Source of the DNA: a virus | Strand: one strand, 5' to 3' | IMG/VR virus record: IMGVR_UViG_3300031886_000050 | Span: 1-22,381 of that record | Length of the DNA stretch: 22,381 nt | Part shown: piece after piece, positions 7,541 to 12,939 of the stretch | How the letters are laid out: each line of letters begins with the position of its first letter | Numbering within the stretch: the first letter of the stretch is position 1 | Made by a program: the position numbers and the translations under genes | The notes under the pieces: model-generated | Database searches by the model: none | What the model was told of the DNA's origin: nothing | What the model saw: the letters and a program-made list of their open reading frames with translations, nothing else

Positions 7541-8089
7541 ATGAAAACATTGTACTACGATAAACAAAGCAACGCTGTACTCAAAAGAGATAAACTTGTA
7601 TTGAACAGTCAGTTCAAACAAGATTTACTCAATGAGTTAACCAAATTAAACTACAAGTTTGAATTTGGTCGTAATACAGCGTGGCTCGGCTCGAAAGGTC
7701 TAGACTATAGATATACTGGCTCAAGCCATATCGCTACAGGCTGGACACCTGCTACTGAAATACTAACAGATAAAGTAAGAGCATTTCTATTAACAAACAA
7801 TAGAAATGCATACTTTAACCATCTGTTAGTAAATCAATACAAAGCAGGAATGTCCCTCAATAAACATCGGGACAACGAGCCTGAATTGCGTTCAGTTATT
7901 GCATCACTGAGCCTTGGTGATGACGCTTATTTCCACTACGGCAATCAAGACGGTTGGTCAAAGACACTGCTCTCTGACTCAGACCTTTTGATTGGCAATC
8001 GTTCTTTCTTCAACACTGTTACTCACAGTGTCTCGGAGCCAAAGAACGGTGGAATACGCTACAATTTAACTTGGCGTACAATTGTTTAA
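7541..8089 (+). CDS. AlkB-like 2-oxoglutarate/Fe(II) dioxygenase
   Basis: 182 residues of the AlkB superfamily, which oxidatively removes alkyl groups from nucleic acid bases using Fe(II), O2 and 2-oxoglutarate. The iron triad is visible: His109 and Asp111 in NKHRDNEPEL, and His162 in VTHSVSE. The family signature R-x-N-x-T-x-R is RYNLTWR at residues 173-179, whose first Arg binds 2-oxoglutarate. The preceding NHLLVNQYKAGMSL segment matches the conserved strand before the HxD motif. The likely role is repair of alkylated phage DNA or RNA, or removal of a host-added base modification. It has an AGGAG ribosome site and is followed two bases later by a strong terminator hairpin. Confidence 0.93.
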   Translation: MKTLYYDKQSNAVLKRDKLVLNSQFKQDLLNELTKLNYKFEFGRNTAWLGSKGLDYRYTGSSHIATGWTPATEILTDKVRAFLLTNNRNAYFNHLLVNQYKAGMSLNKHRDNEPELRSVIASLSLGDDAYFHYGNQDGWSKTLLSDSDLLIGNRSFFNTVTHSVSEPKNGGIRYNLTWRTIV

Positions 8090-8090
8090 T

Positions 8091-8127
8091 ACCAAGAGAT
8101 ACTTTGAAATATCTCTTGGTTTTTTTT
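8091..8127 (+). terminator. Intrinsic terminator after the AlkB-like gene
   Basis: A perfect 11-bp stem, ACCAAGAGATA (8091-8101) with TATCTCTTGGT (8110-8120), has an 8-base loop and is followed by a T8 tract (8120-8127). The next start codon is only 17 bases further, leaving no room for a promoter, so the DUF4326 gene must be reached by readthrough, antitermination or a polymerase that ignores the hairpin. Confidence 0.9.
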
Positions 8128-8143
8128 AATATAGGAGTTAATT

Positions 8144-8443
8144 ATGAAAATAGTTAATCTAAGAAATGCTAAAGAATGTTTTAAAACTGATTACTACTCT
8201 TCTCTAAATATAAAGATACAAAGAGTTGACAGAAGTACAGCATTTGGAAATCCATTTAGGTTGCATAAAGAGTCTGATAGAGGTTTAGTATTAGACCAAT
8301 ATTGCGAATGGATTTATGCTCCCGAACAGAAATGGTTGAGAGATAAAATGCGTACTGAAATACCTAAAGACGCTACTTTAGGTTGTTGGTGTTATCCAAA
8401 ACTATGTCACGCTATGGTTATCGCTTGCATAGTTTCAGAATAA
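8144..8443 (+). CDS. DUF4326 family protein
   Basis: 99 residues matching the DUF4326 pattern: an N-terminal strand, then VDRSTAFGNPF (residues 28-38; the FGNPF motif), a helix, and a C-terminal Cys/His cluster GCWCYPKLCHAMV (80-92) with Cys81, Cys83, Cys88 and His89 that probably binds a metal. The biochemical role of DUF4326 is unknown; members are common in phages and often lie near DNA-metabolism genes. Here it sits between AlkB-like and SSB genes, enclosed by two strong terminators, with a TAGGAG ribosome site. Confidence 0.88.
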   Translation: MKIVNLRNAKECFKTDYYSSLNIKIQRVDRSTAFGNPFRLHKESDRGLVLDQYCEWIYAPEQKWLRDKMRTEIPKDATLGCWCYPKLCHAMVIACIVSE

Positions 8444-8455
8444 CTTTTTCTCTTC

Positions 8456-8506
8456 CTTTATCAGAGCCTTCCTGAATTCTCAGGAAGTGCTGATAGAGTT
8501 TTTTTT
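8456..8506 (+). terminator. Intrinsic terminator after DUF4326 gene
   Basis: Outer stem CTTTATCAG/CTGATAGAG (8456-8464/8490-8498, one G-U pair on the RNA) and inner stem CTTCCTGA/TCAGGAAG (8468-8475/8480-8487) close an ATTC tetraloop. A T8 tract (8499-8506) follows. A strong Rho-independent terminator directly before the SSB leader. Confidence 0.92.
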
Positions 8507-8518
8507 ATATCGAATTCT

Positions 8519-8568
8519 ATCAATGCAAGTTCATTGAGTCGCTTGCATTGATTTCATTAACAGGCTCA
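8519..8568 (+). promoter_or_regulatory. H-type pseudoknot overlapping the SSB ribosome site, copy 2
   Basis: An 11-bp perfect stem ATCAATGCAAG/CTTGCATTGAT (8519-8529/8542-8552) presents a 12-base loop containing TGAGTC (8535-8540). This can pair with GGCTCA (8563-8568; five Watson-Crick pairs and one G-U). The last base of that arm is the first base of the Shine-Dalgarno AGGAG (8568-8572) of the SSB gene. This resembles in principle the pseudoknot leader through which T4 gp32 represses its own mRNA. Confidence 0.65.
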
Positions 8569-8582
8569 GGAGAAAACATTGT

Positions 8583-9023
8583 ATGGGTTTAAATTCTATC
8601 AATGAAGTAAAACTAATAGGACATCTCGGCATTGACCCTGAGCCTCTTAATGACAAGTCTGGCAAACTTGTGGGAACTCGTGTAACCGTCTACGTAGATG
8701 ATTCGTATATGAAGAACGGTACACAAGTTAAACGCACGTACAAACATCAAGTTTCGCTTTTCGGAAAACTTGCTGAATTTGCACGTCTATACAGTAAGAA
8801 AGGTAACCAAGTCTGGATTAACGCCAAACTTACCACTGCCAACTATCTTAACAAAGATAATCAGACTGTATATGTAACACAGGTCGTAGCATCAGACTAT
8901 GGTCACCAATTCGTGAACCTTACACCTAGAGGTTACGTATCTCAAAATGCTCAGAACCAACAAAATGAACAAGAAACACCGTTCATTAATCACGAAGTTG
9001 GTGAACCAAATCCAGCATTTTGA
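8583..9023 (+). CDS. ssb: OB-fold single-stranded DNA-binding protein
   Basis: 146 residues of the bacterial-type SSB family, which coats ssDNA during replication and recombination. The N-terminal NEVKLIGHLGIDPEP (residues 7-21) and the HQVSLFGKLAEFARLYSKKGNQVWINAKL segment (about residues 58-86, containing the FGK-x-AE and KG turns) are diagnostic of the OB fold. A Gln/Asn-rich linker follows from about residue 120. The extreme C-terminus, GEPNPAF, resembles the acidic P-x-F tail by which SSB recruits partner proteins, although it has few acidic residues. It has its own terminator-isolated leader with a pseudoknot reaching the ribosome site and is followed by a 14-bp hairpin. A second, unrelated SSB-like gene lies at 21426. 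Confidence 0.93.
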   Translation: MGLNSINEVKLIGHLGIDPEPLNDKSGKLVGTRVTVYVDDSYMKNGTQVKRTYKHQVSLFGKLAEFARLYSKKGNQVWINAKLTTANYLNKDNQTVYVTQVVASDYGHQFVNLTPRGYVSQNAQNQQNEQETPFINHEVGEPNPAF

Positions 9024-9026
9024 ATA

Positions 9027-9068
9027 AATTGGCACATAACGAAAGACCTGTTATGTGCCAATTATTTT
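9027..9068 (+). terminator. Hairpin terminator after SSB
   Basis: A perfect 14-bp stem, AATTGGCACATAAC (9027-9040) with its complement at 9050-9063, has a 9-base loop and starts three bases after the SSB stop codon. The downstream tract is only ATTTT, so termination may be partial; it could also protect the SSB mRNA 3' end. Confidence 0.7.
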
Positions 9069-9499
9069 AGGCGGACACCACAAATTATGAGGGTGTGCAA
9101 TGACGTTACAAGTAAAGAAAACTAGATTAGTTAAAAACGACTAAAAAGGCTTTACATATGCGAACAACTGGATAAAAACGACTGTCAGCGTAAACGTAAC
9201 AAAGCAATTCGACAAATGTCCCAATGAGTGGATAAGGTGCGTATCCTTTTGTCGATAACCCTCGCCAAATTGCGTCAAGTTGAACCATATAACATATGGC
9301 TATTATGGTGTGTGCACACACACGTATGGTTTGTTTAGAGAGGATATCTCTTCAAAAACTTTAATCCAATATTAAACTGCGTTATGATGTATACCTGATA
9401 CATAGATAAGAGGTTACTTAAAAGTATGATTTATGTAGAGTAACACAAGGACTTCATAATCGGGGGTGCTCCAAACATCTAAGAACTATTGGAACCGAT

Positions 9500-9529
9500 A
9501 GTCTTGAGTCAGGACTTAAACTTGGCTCA
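9500..9529 (+). promoter_or_regulatory. H-type pseudoknot, copy 3
   Basis: Stem 1 AGTC/GACT (9500-9503/9513-9516); loop TGAGTC (9505-9510) pairs with GGCTCA (9524-9529; one G-U) across the 7-base linker taaactt. A 6-bp hairpin with a GAAC tetraloop stacks directly on its 5' side. The nearest gene starts 107 bases downstream. Confidence 0.55.
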
Positions 9530-9600
9530 TTATTTACAAGATAAACAGCACGTAACGTTTCAAGTTACGTGAACGTTGTTTTGGACGAACCATAAGCAAG

Positions 9601-9610
9601 ATAAGGGTGC
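9601..9610 (+). repeat. ATAAGGGTGC repeat, copy a
   Basis: Exact decamer found also at 10351-10360 and 13098-13107, with shortened versions at 17859-17867 and 17901-17908. Here it begins 36 bases before the start codon at 9637. Function unknown; it could be a leader element or a polymerase signal. Confidence 0.5.
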
Positions 9611-9636
9611 TCTATTATAAATTTTAAGGAGGTAAT

Positions 9637-9918
9637 ATGAGGCTATTTGAACATCAAGAATTCAAAGAAGAATTAAAAATAACCAAAGAATGGTTACAAA
9701 CAAGCCAATCTACTCGTGAAAGTTTAGAAGAACAGTTTGAAGAACTTATTAGAACCGACCCAGACTTTAGTGAACAATGGAATTATTGTGAGGGTTCACA
9801 AACAAAAGTATGTCCATATGACACTAGAGTTTTAACTGCTGGTCAAGCCAAAGAAGAACTCAAGAAGAGTTTTTACGAATGGGTATGGCATTATTACATA
9901 CTATATCCCGGTCAATAA
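9637..9918 (+). CDS. Hypothetical 93-aa protein
   Basis: Preceded by an excellent AAGGAGG ribosome site. The N-terminal 55 residues are highly charged and helical (EFKEELKITKEWLQTSQS), possibly a coiled coil. The C-terminus is aromatic (SFYEWVWHYYILYPGQ). Two Cys residues (about 51 and 59) do not make an obvious metal site. No family recognised. It lies 19 bases before the SLOG-type gene and is probably co-transcribed with it. Confidence 0.75.
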   Translation: MRLFEHQEFKEELKITKEWLQTSQSTRESLEEQFEELIRTDPDFSEQWNYCEGSQTKVCPYDTRVLTAGQAKEELKKSFYEWVWHYYILYPGQ

Positions 9919-9937
9919 ATAAATATTAGGAGGGTTT

Positions 9938-10318
9938 ATGAAACAATTAAAAGTAATAGTTGCAGGTTCTAGAGATTTAACAGGTAGTCATAATTTTATT
10001 AATTGGAATTTAGATTACTTACTGCAACAATATGAACCACAAGATGTATTAATTATTTCAGGTGGTGCTAGAGGTGTCGATAAATGTGGCGAAGTATATG
10101 CAAAACGAAACGACATCAAGTGCAAAGTATTTCCTGCCGATTGGAATAAACACGGTAAACGGGCAGGCTATATCAGAAATGAGCAAATGGCAGATAATGC
10201 AAATGCTTTAATCGCTTTTTGGGACGGTCATAGTAGAGGTACTAAACATATGATTGATATCGCAAAAGCAAGAGATATAAACACAAAGGTCATAATATCA
10301 CCATCAGTTAATATGTGA
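9938..10318 (+). CDS. DUF2493/SLOG (YspA-like) nucleotide-binding protein
   Basis: 126 residues of the DUF2493 family, part of the SLOG superfamily of Rossmann-like proteins that bind or cleave nucleotides and nucleotide-derived ligands. Characteristic motifs are GSR (residues 10-12), SGGARGVD (41-48), the ADW triplet (67-69), AGYIRNEQM (76-84) and FWDGHSRGT (94-102). Phage copies are common but their function is unproved; related SLOG proteins sense or process signalling nucleotides, so an anti-defence or NAD-related role is possible. The 3' end, including the stop codon, forms one arm of a 14-bp hairpin. Confidence 0.9.
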   Translation: MKQLKVIVAGSRDLTGSHNFINWNLDYLLQQYEPQDVLIISGGARGVDKCGEVYAKRNDIKCKVFPADWNKHGKRAGYIRNEQMADNANALIAFWDGHSRGTKHMIDIAKARDINTKVIISPSVNM

Positions 10319-10329
10319 TGGTGATATTA
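10293..10329 (+). other. 14-bp perfect hairpin spanning the DUF2493 stop codon
   Basis: TAATATCACCATCA (10293-10306) pairs with TGATGGTGATATTA (10316-10329) around a 9-base loop. The stop codon TGA (10316-10318) opens the 3' arm. No T tract follows, so it is not a classical terminator. It may be a 3' stability element or a processing site. Confidence 0.6.
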
Positions 10330-10350
10330 AATAGGCGAACTCCAAGCACA

Positions 10351-10360
10351 ATAAGGGTGC
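10351..10360 (+). repeat. ATAAGGGTGC repeat, copy b
   Basis: Second exact copy of the decamer, 22 bases after the DUF2493 hairpin. No gene follows for over a kilobase, so here it cannot be a gene-proximal ribosome or start element. The flank forms GCAC/GTGC around it. Confidence 0.5.
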
Positions 10361-10540
10361 GATCAACAATTTCATATCTACTAAGATTGACCTTCTTAGT
10401 AGTCTCTCCAAACATAGTTAATGCCTTAGACGCTGTTTAATTTTAGTTGCTACTCCCAAAAAGTATCTTATTAAAATATAAAACAGAAAATTTAAAAAGA
10501 GATGGGGTTACGAATGTAGTTAAAAGATTGACTATGTTAT

Positions 10541-10584
10541 AGTCCTGAGCAAGACTGTTGCTGTAAAGCAATAAAAAAGGCTCA
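10541..10584 (+). promoter_or_regulatory. H-type pseudoknot with inserted GNRA hairpin, copy 4
   Basis: Stem 1 AGTC/GACT (10541-10544/10553-10556), extendable by one A-U and one G-U pair. Loop TGAGC (10546-10550) pairs with GCTCA (10580-10584). A hairpin TTGCT-GTAA-AGCAA (10558-10571) is inserted in the linker, and its GTAA loop is a GNRA tetraloop. A competing TGAG just downstream (about 10593) could pair with the same CTCA. Confidence 0.55.
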
Positions 10585-10897
10585 CTTAATTATGAGAAAG
10601 GTTCAGGCTAAAACTACCAATTTCTGGTTATATAACTAATATAATTCTGAACTATATGTTCACTAACAGTAACTGTAATAATATGATTAAAGCCAAGAAT
10701 AAAACCGCTTGCTTAGTGCTACCGGTCATCATATTAAAGCGTAGTCCTTTCTCACCAAACTCAAACTATACTAGATATCGTATACGGGTATATGTTTGAT
10801 ATCTATTCAGTCTTAGAGATTCTCACGTGGGTGCTGAATAGGTTGTCGCTATTAACACTTGTGGGCGACAAAATTAAACTGCTCATTTAATATGACT

Positions 10898-10974
10898 GTC
10901 CTGAGTAAGACTCTAGTGAAATTGATTAAACGAAATAACTAATCAATGGATACTTAAGACAAAGTAATCACTAG
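10898..10974 (+). promoter_or_regulatory. Elaborated pseudoknot, copy 5
   Basis: Short stem GTC/GAC (10898-10900/10909-10911) presents TGAGTA (10902-10907), which pairs with TACTTA (10951-10956; five Watson-Crick pairs and one G-U). The partner differs from the usual TGCTCA yet still pairs. Between them lies an 8-bp hairpin (10921-10928/10940-10947), and a 7-bp helix CTAGTGA/TCACTAG (10913-10919/10968-10974) encloses that hairpin and the 3' pairing arm. Confidence 0.5.
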
Positions 10975-11109
10975 GAACAACAATGTAACGGTTACTATAT
11001 TGCTTTACGAGATACTAACCACTATATGCGTTAGGAATGTGCAAATGCCTCTAGGAGTTTATCTCTAGGAGGAAATGGTCGTCCGAGTGTATGATGTAAA
11101 GAAATAGTA

Positions 11110-11199
11110 ATGAGAAGTGAAATAACAGTTTGGCAGTCTGAGTACTACGCTAGGAAACACTTGGAAGAATACGGCATAGATACCTTATCGGTTAGGTAA
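11110..11199 (+). CDS. Possible 29-aa ORF inside the structured region
   Basis: The frame begins MRSEITVWQSEYYARKHLEE and ends DTLSVR. Amino-acid composition is protein-like, but there is no good ribosome site, and the ORF overlaps potential RNA helices. A 10-codon frame (11075-11107) with AGGAGG only two bases before its ATG ends immediately upstream. Both may be chance. Confidence 0.25.
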   Translation: MRSEITVWQSEYYARKHLEEYGIDTLSVR

Positions 11200-11428
11200 G
11201 GTTTAACAATCTACTATGAATCAACCGAAAAAACTGCTACTTTAATTACTGATTAAACCTAAGGAGGTCGCAAATCTCACAACAAGTGAAGATATAGTAA
11301 TTAATAAACAATCAAAAGAGAAGGATAAGGCAAAGACACTCATTAAAAAGTCTTGAAGTCAAACCTTGAAAGCGTCTTTAAGGACTGGTCGAACACATAG
11401 TTACCATATCCAAAACGTTAGTCTTTCA

Positions 11429-11456
11429 CAACCCGAGTAAGTTGAAAAACTGCTCG
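11429..11456 (+). promoter_or_regulatory. H-type pseudoknot leader with compensatory change, copy 6
   Basis: Stem 1 CAAC/GTTG (11429-11432/11441-11444); loop CGAGTA (11434-11439) pairs with TGCTCG (11451-11456) across the 6-base linker AAAAAC. Relative to the TGAG/CTCA copies, both pairing partners have changed (T to C and A to G), preserving the pair. AGAGG and the start codon at 11483 follow. Confidence 0.7.
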
Positions 11457-11482
11457 CCTAATTTAATAAAAGAGGAAAACAA

Positions 11483-11665
11483 ATGAATCCACATTTAAAA
11501 TATGATGATGAAGTATGCACTATAAGTGAACCTTCACAAATGTCAAACGAGGAACTAAATACAATAATAAGATTGATACCACACGCTTCAACAAGACAAA
11601 CATCAATCATAGAAGGGCAAATACAGATACACAAACAACTAAATAAAGCAAATGAAAAGAAGTGA
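11483..11665 (+). CDS. Hypothetical 60-aa protein, paralogue-like to 12140-12412
   Basis: First gene of the small-gene array, behind a pseudoknot leader, with an AGAGG ribosome site. Residues about 22-60 (EELNTIIRLIPHASTRQTS onward to the C-terminus) resemble residues 4-39 of the protein at 12140 (DELNSITGLIRSATHKQLG onward), in spacing and in the pattern of helical hydrophobics. It lacks that protein's C-terminal SH3-like part. It overlaps the next gene by 14 bases. Function unknown. Confidence 0.7.
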   Translation: MNPHLKYDDEVCTISEPSQMSNEELNTIIRLIPHASTRQTSIIEGQIQIHKQLNKANEKK

Positions 11666-12005
11666 TAAAGCAATAGACGATACAAGAGATATTGCTATAC
11701 GTATAGTTGATAAATTTGTACATTGGGGCTTATGTCCAGATTGTACAGATACCAACAACAGTACAGAATTTGACTTTCAAGATATTATTTTTGAAGAATT
11801 AATCAAACATAAAATAATGCCATATAAAAAAGCAGAACTTAGATGGTTTATAAATTCTTTACCAGAAGAAACTATGAAATGGAAAAAGAAACTTGATAAT
11901 GTCTTATACGAAAAGACTGTAAGAGAACACAATGAATATATGTTGGACTTTAACAAAGAACAAAAAGAAAAGAACAGAATTTTATATATGAGGAGGAAAT
12001 TCTAA
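11652..12005 (+). CDS. Hypothetical 117-aa basic helical protein
   Basis: A Lys/Glu-rich, probably all-helical protein. A CPDC pair at about residues 28-31 could hold a metal but has no visible partner pair. The C-terminus is strongly basic (MRRKF), and the codons for it (AGGAGGAAA) double as the ribosome site of the next gene, whose ATG overlaps the TAA. No family recognised. Confidence 0.7.
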   Translation: MKRSDKAIDDTRDIAIRIVDKFVHWGLCPDCTDTNNSTEFDFQDIIFEELIKHKIMPYKKAELRWFINSLPEETMKWKKKLDNVLYEKTVREHNEYMLDFNKEQKEKNRILYMRRKF

Positions 12006-12130
12006 TGATAGAAGGAGCAGTACTAATACAACAGATTACAAGTCTGTTGTTAGCAACATTTATGGCACTCTCAGCGTTATTTTTGGGAGTTTTAATAACA
12101 ATTATGTGTAAATACTATTTATTTAAATAA
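12005..12130 (+). CDS. Small membrane protein, 41 aa
   Basis: Begins MIEGAVLIQQITSLLLATFM. One transmembrane helix covers about residues 13-35 (SLLLATFMALSALFLGVLITIM), with a short basic-aromatic C-terminal tail (CKYYLFK). The start overlaps the upstream stop in a TAATG arrangement, with AGGAGG ten bases upstream. Such tiny phage inner-membrane proteins may serve as lysis helpers, superinfection-exclusion factors or toxins, and nothing here decides between them. Confidence 0.7.
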   Translation: MIEGAVLIQQITSLLLATFMALSALFLGVLITIMCKYYLFK

Positions 12131-12139
12131 GGAGCAAAA

Positions 12140-12412
12140 ATGAAAGATGATGAATTAAATTCAATTACAGGATTAATTAGATCGGCAACACACAAACAAT
12201 TAGGAATAATCATTGAACAAGTAAAATTACAACGTGAAATATTAAACAAAAGAAAGATCACGCAATTCAGCGTAGATGATAAGGTAGAGTTTGAAAGCAA
12301 TGGCAAAATTGTAAAAGGTACTATAATAAAAGTTAAAATTAAAAGGGTATCTGTAAAAACAGACCAAGGAAGATGGGACGTACCTGCAACAATGCTGGAG
12401 TTCAGTCAATGA
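12140..12412 (+). CDS. SH3/KOW-like small protein with helical N-terminus
   Basis: 90 residues in two parts. Residues 1-40 form a helix-rich segment similar to the protein at 11483-11665. Residues about 43-90 (FSVDDKVEFESNGKIVKGTI and so on, to WDVPATMLEF) show the V-x-D-x-V-x-F...G-x-V-x-x-G...V-P-x-x-M-L pattern of small beta-barrel SH3/KOW-like domains often found in phage proteins. A nucleic-acid or protein adapter role is likely by fold only. It has a strong AAGGAG ribosome site, and its stop overlaps the next start (ATGA). Confidence 0.75.
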   Translation: MKDDELNSITGLIRSATHKQLGIIIEQVKLQREILNKRKITQFSVDDKVEFESNGKIVKGTIIKVKIKRVSVKTDQGRWDVPATMLEFSQ

Positions 12413-12546
12413 AATATTTAATAATACTGTTATTCTTAACTTCTTGTGCAAACTTTCCAGAAGTAATACAAGAACATCAGAATCAACTCAATTGCGAACC
12501 TGCAGAATCAGATGGTTGTGCAGGTTGGCTACCAAAGGAGGAATAA
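12409..12546 (+). CDS. Small putative lipoprotein, 45 aa
   Basis: Residues 1-13 are MKYLIILLFLTSC: a short basic n-region, a hydrophobic core and a lipobox-like LTSC whose Cys13 would be lipidated after signal peptidase II cleavage. The mature part is 33 residues with Cys33 and Cys42-region residues and is acidic (PEVIQEHQNQ, PAESDGC). Possible roles are an outer spanin subunit or a superinfection-exclusion lipoprotein (as T5 Llp). No inner spanin partner was recognised nearby, so both are inference. Its start overlaps the upstream stop (ATGA). Confidence 0.7.
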   Translation: MKYLIILLFLTSCANFPEVIQEHQNQLNCEPAESDGCAGWLPKEE

Positions 12547-12933
12547 ATGGGACTAGATATGTGGGCAACAATATCAAAAGAAACAGGTAAACAAGAAGGT
12601 GAACAAATAGCGGACTGGAGAAAACATAACAGATTGCACGGTTGGTTCACTGAACTATGGGTAGACAAAGGCTGTCCATATGACGGTGAGGGCGACCCTG
12701 ACGCATTTAATTGTGTACCATTAACATTAAATAGAGATGATTTACTACAATTAAAGCACGATATATTATCTAAAGCACTACCAGAAACACAAGGATTCTT
12801 CTTTGGTCACGATAGTTATGACTGGCACGAAGATGAAATCGATGAAACAACTAAATATGATTTAGAGTTCGTTGATAAAGGATTAGAGGCAATAGACGAA
12901 GGATACACTGTCATATATAACTCTTGGTGGTAA
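12547..12933 (+). CDS. Conserved phage protein of unknown function (GLDMWA family)
   Basis: 128 residues. It has the conserved features of a phage family that I recognise by pattern but whose function is unknown: N-terminal GLDMWA, WRKHNRLHGWF at about residues 24-34, FNCVPLTLNRDDL near 54-66, ETQGFFFG near 79-86, and a C-terminal YTVIYNSWW. Members are sometimes annotated by automatic transfer with enzyme names that the sequence does not support. It starts directly at the stop of the lipoprotein gene, with AAAGGAGG as ribosome site. It is the last gene of its sub-operon; a pseudoknot leader follows. Confidence 0.85.
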   Translation: MGLDMWATISKETGKQEGEQIADWRKHNRLHGWFTELWVDKGCPYDGEGDPDAFNCVPLTLNRDDLLQLKHDILSKALPETQGFFFGHDSYDWHEDEIDETTKYDLEFVDKGLEAIDEGYTVIYNSWW

Positions 12934-12939
12934 CTTGCA

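Larger units (their letters stand above)
9024..9636 (+). other. Gene-free structured region after SSB
   Basis: 613 bases with no convincing gene; a 14-codon ATG frame at 9100-9144 is too short to call. Visible hairpins include CCATAT/ATATGG at about 9285-9299, the palindrome GTGTGTGCACACAC just after it, AGAGA/TCTCT at about 9339-9353, ATGTAT/ATACAT at about 9387-9403, CTATTG/CGATAG with a GAAC loop at about 9485-9500 abutting the pseudoknot at 9500-9529, and CACGTAAC/GTTACGTG at about 9549-9571. The repeat AAAAACGACT occurs twice (about 9134 and 9175). A short hairpin GGATA/TATCC before TTTT lies at about 9231-9250. Confidence 0.6.
10319..11482 (+). ncRNA. Large structured gene-free region, candidate non-coding RNA
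   Basis: 1.16 kb without a convincing gene but with many local helices: CTACTAAG/CTTAGTAG (10378-10385/10395-10402), TAATATGAT/ATCATATTA (10679-10687/10728-10736), TAGATATC/GATATCTA (10772-10779/10798-10805) enclosing a CGGG-capped hairpin, CTATTCAG/CTGAATAG (10803-10810/10834-10841), TTGTCGC/GCGACAA (10843-10849/10865-10871), ATTGATTA/TAATCAAT (10921-10928/10940-10947) and CTAGTGA/TCACTAG (10913-10919/10968-10974). Three copies of the H-type pseudoknot family lie inside it (10541, 10898, 11429). A GUAA tetraloop hairpin is inserted in one of them. This density suggests a functional RNA rather than spacer, but transcription and boundaries are unknown. Confidence 0.5.

Noticed and set aside
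9100-9144. 14-codon ORF (MTLQVKKTRLVKND)
   Set aside because: Too short, with a weak ribosome site and no operon context.
11215-11326. Frameshifted or readthrough ORF starting MNQPKKLLL and continuing in the same frame after TAA
   Set aside because: The poly-A tract (AAAAAAC) is not in the right frame for a classical slippery site, and the segment coincides with the pseudoknot-family tail. A coding interpretation is not supported.
12409-12546. Confident naming of the lipoprotein as an Rz1-type spanin
   Set aside because: There is no proline-rich mature region, no overlapping Rz-like gene, and no holin or endolysin nearby.
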